The notes below the pieces were generated by a model. The model did no database searches. It was not told the DNA's origin and saw only the letters and a list, made by a program, of their open reading frames with translations. 64,000 nucleotides of DNA from Prostheceraeus crozeri (lineage: Eukaryota; Platyhelminthes; Polycladida; Euryleptidae), in assembly GCA_907163375.1 (NCBI GenBank), contig CAJQUW010008680.1, positions 496,001 to 560,000 on the forward strand, in the 5' to 3' direction. Both the position numbers and the translations under genes were made by a program. Numbering within the stretch: position 1 is the stretch's first letter; each line of letters starts with the position of its first letter. Shown piece after piece: positions 62,031 through 64,000 of this stretch.

Positions 62031-62480
62031 CTTGGTATGCCGATTGGGTCAATATTAGCCCCGCCGACTATGGTAGTTTTTGCCATAGATCTCATTGAGA
62101 GTTGCTTTGATGACCTCGAAGATGAATTATCCTGTTTATAAGTGGACGATTGCCATCTCCCAGACCGGGTCGCATAGCAAGCGGTTCTTAGAAGCTCTGA
62201 ATGGTTGATGCAGTGGAATGGAATGCAGTTCCAGTGGTATGATAAAGTTTCTGGATACACCACTGGTGAGCGTATGCACTGGTGTCTTTGTTATCTCGCA
62301 TCATTTGAAAGACGAAATTTGACGCTCATGAAATTTGTTCCAACCGTTGTACCAAAAAGCTATCGATAAGATAATTGACATTTTTCAAAATAATGGCTAT
62401 GATGAACGCACAATTTCACGAATGAAGAACAATATGGAAAAGAGAACAAGCCGAGCAAAAGTAGAAAAAGCTGATCTGAA
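62031..62480 (+). pseudogene. Penelope-like reverse transcriptase remnant
   Basis: From 62031 the frame reads LGMPIGSILAPPTMVVFAID, then LIESCFDDLEDELSCL, a stop, and VDDCHLP. This resembles the MGSPLSPILANLFM block and Y-VDD catalytic box of Penelope-like elements. After frame changes, 62349-62477 gives LYQKAIDKIIDIFQNNGYDE and RTISRMKNNMEKRT, like the region after the RT core where NGY is common. No GIY-YIG endonuclease was recognised. Stops and frame changes show it is dead. A divergent LINE is the alternative. Confidence 0.5.
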
Positions 62481-62676
62481 ATGAAAAGATTGCGTTGGCT
62501 GCTCCTCACATTCATTCATAATTGTATATTTAAATCAATTGAAAATCAAGTTACACATACGAGTACAGAGTTAGAGTCATGGAAGCAAATAGAAGCAACT
62601 TAAATACATATTGTGAAGACCAAATTATATCAGTTACATAAACAAAGATTGAAGACTTTCGTCGAGTTGTCCTGAT

Positions 62677-62944
62677 TTAAGGCTCAATAAGACGATCAGA
62701 ACGGTCACTTTGACGAGGTAATAGCTGGTGCAAACAATGTGATGGGTCTTGAGACTTTCGAACATCGATGAAGCAATGTTCCTTCGGCTAACATCCAGCA
62801 TTTCAAGACAGTCTTTATAGCAATCTTTGCCACAGATGATACTGTCTTTCTAGTCTCTCAATTTTCGCAATCAATGTCATGGGCAAGCAAACAAACAATG
62901 AAACACAATAATCCAGAGTAGGTCTAAGCAAGTGCTTACACTTA
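62677..62944 (-). pseudogene. LINE ORF2 C-terminal remnant
   Basis: The minus-strand reading from 62944 gives CKHLLRPTLDYCVSLFVCLP and MTLIAKIERLERQ. This is the Y-x-xL-RP-LDY/EYG block and following VQRR helix that come after the reverse transcriptase in CR1/L2-type LINEs. After stops it continues with SQDPSHCLHQLLPRQSDRSD, like the HPL-LLP tail. Three stop codons interrupt it. Confidence 0.5.
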
Positions 62945-62969
62945 CATAAAACACTTACATAACACTTAC

Positions 62970-63015
62970 CGGTTCTCCAGGCCGGTTCACCGAAATATGC
63001 GAATCTCGGTCAAAC
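62970..63015 (-). repeat. CCGGT-rich block related to 14536-14606
   Basis: On the minus strand ATTCGCATATTTCGGTGAAC is followed by CGGCC and GAACCGGTAAG, parallel to TTCGCATTTCGGTGCACCGG at 14536. The two are probably diverged ends of the same hAT-like family. Confidence 0.4.
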
Positions 63016-63664
63016 TGATGTTTTGCTGCATTGTTTCAATTATAATAACTTAATTTTATCTGTTATCTGATATGCAACAAATTGGAGAGAAAAATATGTT
63101 GATTATGCAGTACAAGTAATCCAACTACTAGAACATTATTCGACTTTGCTCATCAATTCAATTTAAACCTCTAAATTTTTAAATCATGAATATTAAACAT
63201 CTCATTGGTGCTCTGCTGTTGCTCATTTTGCTAAGATATAGGCTATTTTGGTATTCCAGCGGTCAGCGATCCATTCGAAAGATTTCTTTCGCATCAGGTA
63301 GCATTGTCAAGAAAGATTGTTTGTAGTCGATTATTGTCGAAATGGATGCCCTTCTTGATAAGTAATTTTAAAAAACCGGTGACATTGCTTCGAATCTTTC
63401 TACATTTCCCAACGTGCTCAGGTATTTTGAAAAAATGTATCAGAAGTAATCTCTTTCTTTGTTGTACGAGGAATGTGTTTTCATATGTCTCGGATATGTT
63501 TTAAAAAATCAATCGAAAACTCGACGCCTCATTCGCCACTGATGACTTAACAGTTTAGACATTTCAAATTTTTACTTTTTCTGTCGAATCTGCCTTTTTT
63601 GCTGTCTAGATCGAAAGAATTGCATTACCACTATCTATATAGAGAAGTGCGGGTTTAGCATGAA
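63016..63664. other. Intergenic stretch, no gene seen
   Basis: AT-rich. The open frame 63304-63504 has no recognisable domain. Confidence 0.4.
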
Positions 63665-64000
63665 TAGGGATGCACCGAATTATGGCCGGACTGATTATTC
63701 GGCCAGTGTATCAATGTCTAAAAATGAATAATGTTATTCTGCGATGTCATTGGATAAATCGCATGTGTCAGGCATGTCAATCATACGATTTTTGTGGCGG
63801 AAAACGACTAGTATTTATTTACCTGACTAATATTATTGGTAATCAGAGAAAATAAATAATGTTGGGATACAAAACAAACTCTATTTCACATGATTGAGAA
63901 AGACAACAAAAGTCAAACAAACTGTTCAATGCGACCTGCTTTCGTGTGGTTTTGGTGCAACAATAACAACTGTTCTCCTCGGTTTGGGAGCAAGTGCGAT
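63665..64000 (+). mobile_element. Left end of a hAT-like element running off the window
   Basis: TAGGGATGCACCGAATTATG followed by GCCGGACTGATTATTCGGCC has the form of hAT termini (YAGGGATGCACCGA plus a CGGCC-type inverted subterminal). The other end is not in the window and no transposase is seen in the 335 bp available. Confidence 0.45.

Overview
This window is nuclear DNA from an invertebrate animal. It is AT-rich, has long non-coding stretches and canonical GT-AG introns, and carries many animal-type transposons. No ribosomal RNA, true tRNA, CRISPR array or operon is visible. I cannot name the phylum from the sequence. I find one convincing host gene; almost everything else that codes is mobile-element sequence, intact or decayed.

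Layout. 1-1824: dead piggyBac transposase with one intron. 3926-4263: inverted-repeat element abutting a CR1/L2-type LINE 3' fragment (to 4793). 4877-5229: two strong hairpins. 5234-7276: Crypton-like tyrosine-recombinase element with one frameshift. 7310-8647: LINE scraps. 9430-10130: GC-richer segment of unknown role. 10660-11160: short tandem and inverted repeats. 12897-13517: Mutator-like non-autonomous element with a 9-bp target duplication. 13764-14066: interlocked fold-back repeats. 16120-17690 and 21450-22440: decayed LINEs. 18861-20277: hAT-like non-autonomous element. 24690-31683: a 7-kb hAT element (8-bp target duplication, broken transposase on the minus strand). A younger 3.6-kb element (26832-30458) has inserted into it. 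That younger element has nearly identical ~585-bp terminal inverted repeats, a 4-bp target duplication and an uninterrupted 698-residue transposase of Chapaev type. 32830-34041: dead mariner-like element. 38966-42856: nearly full-length CR1/L2-like LINE with a handful of frameshifts. 43687-48150: about 150 tandem copies of a 29-bp minisatellite. 50150-59780: the host gene. 62031-64000: Penelope-like and LINE remnants and a hAT-like end.

The host gene. It encodes a three-finger C2H2 protein of about 539 residues. A short first coding exon (50964-51008) lies downstream of a CT-rich, GC-richer leader. It is joined in phase 0, across a 6.8-kb intron carrying a PIF/Harbinger-like MITE, to one large exon (57828-59402). 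A PTDLS motif of the kind bound by the CtBP corepressor and an acidic C-terminus suggest a transcriptional repressor.

Most interesting. The Chapaev-like transposase begins with a Cys-pair region laid out like the N-terminal zinc region of the vertebrate RAG1 recombinase. Its D/D/E residues are widely spaced, with a CxxC after the second Asp, and its ends begin CACGGTG, close to the RAG heptamer CACAGTG. It looks recently active. These links are inferred from motifs, not from a database search.
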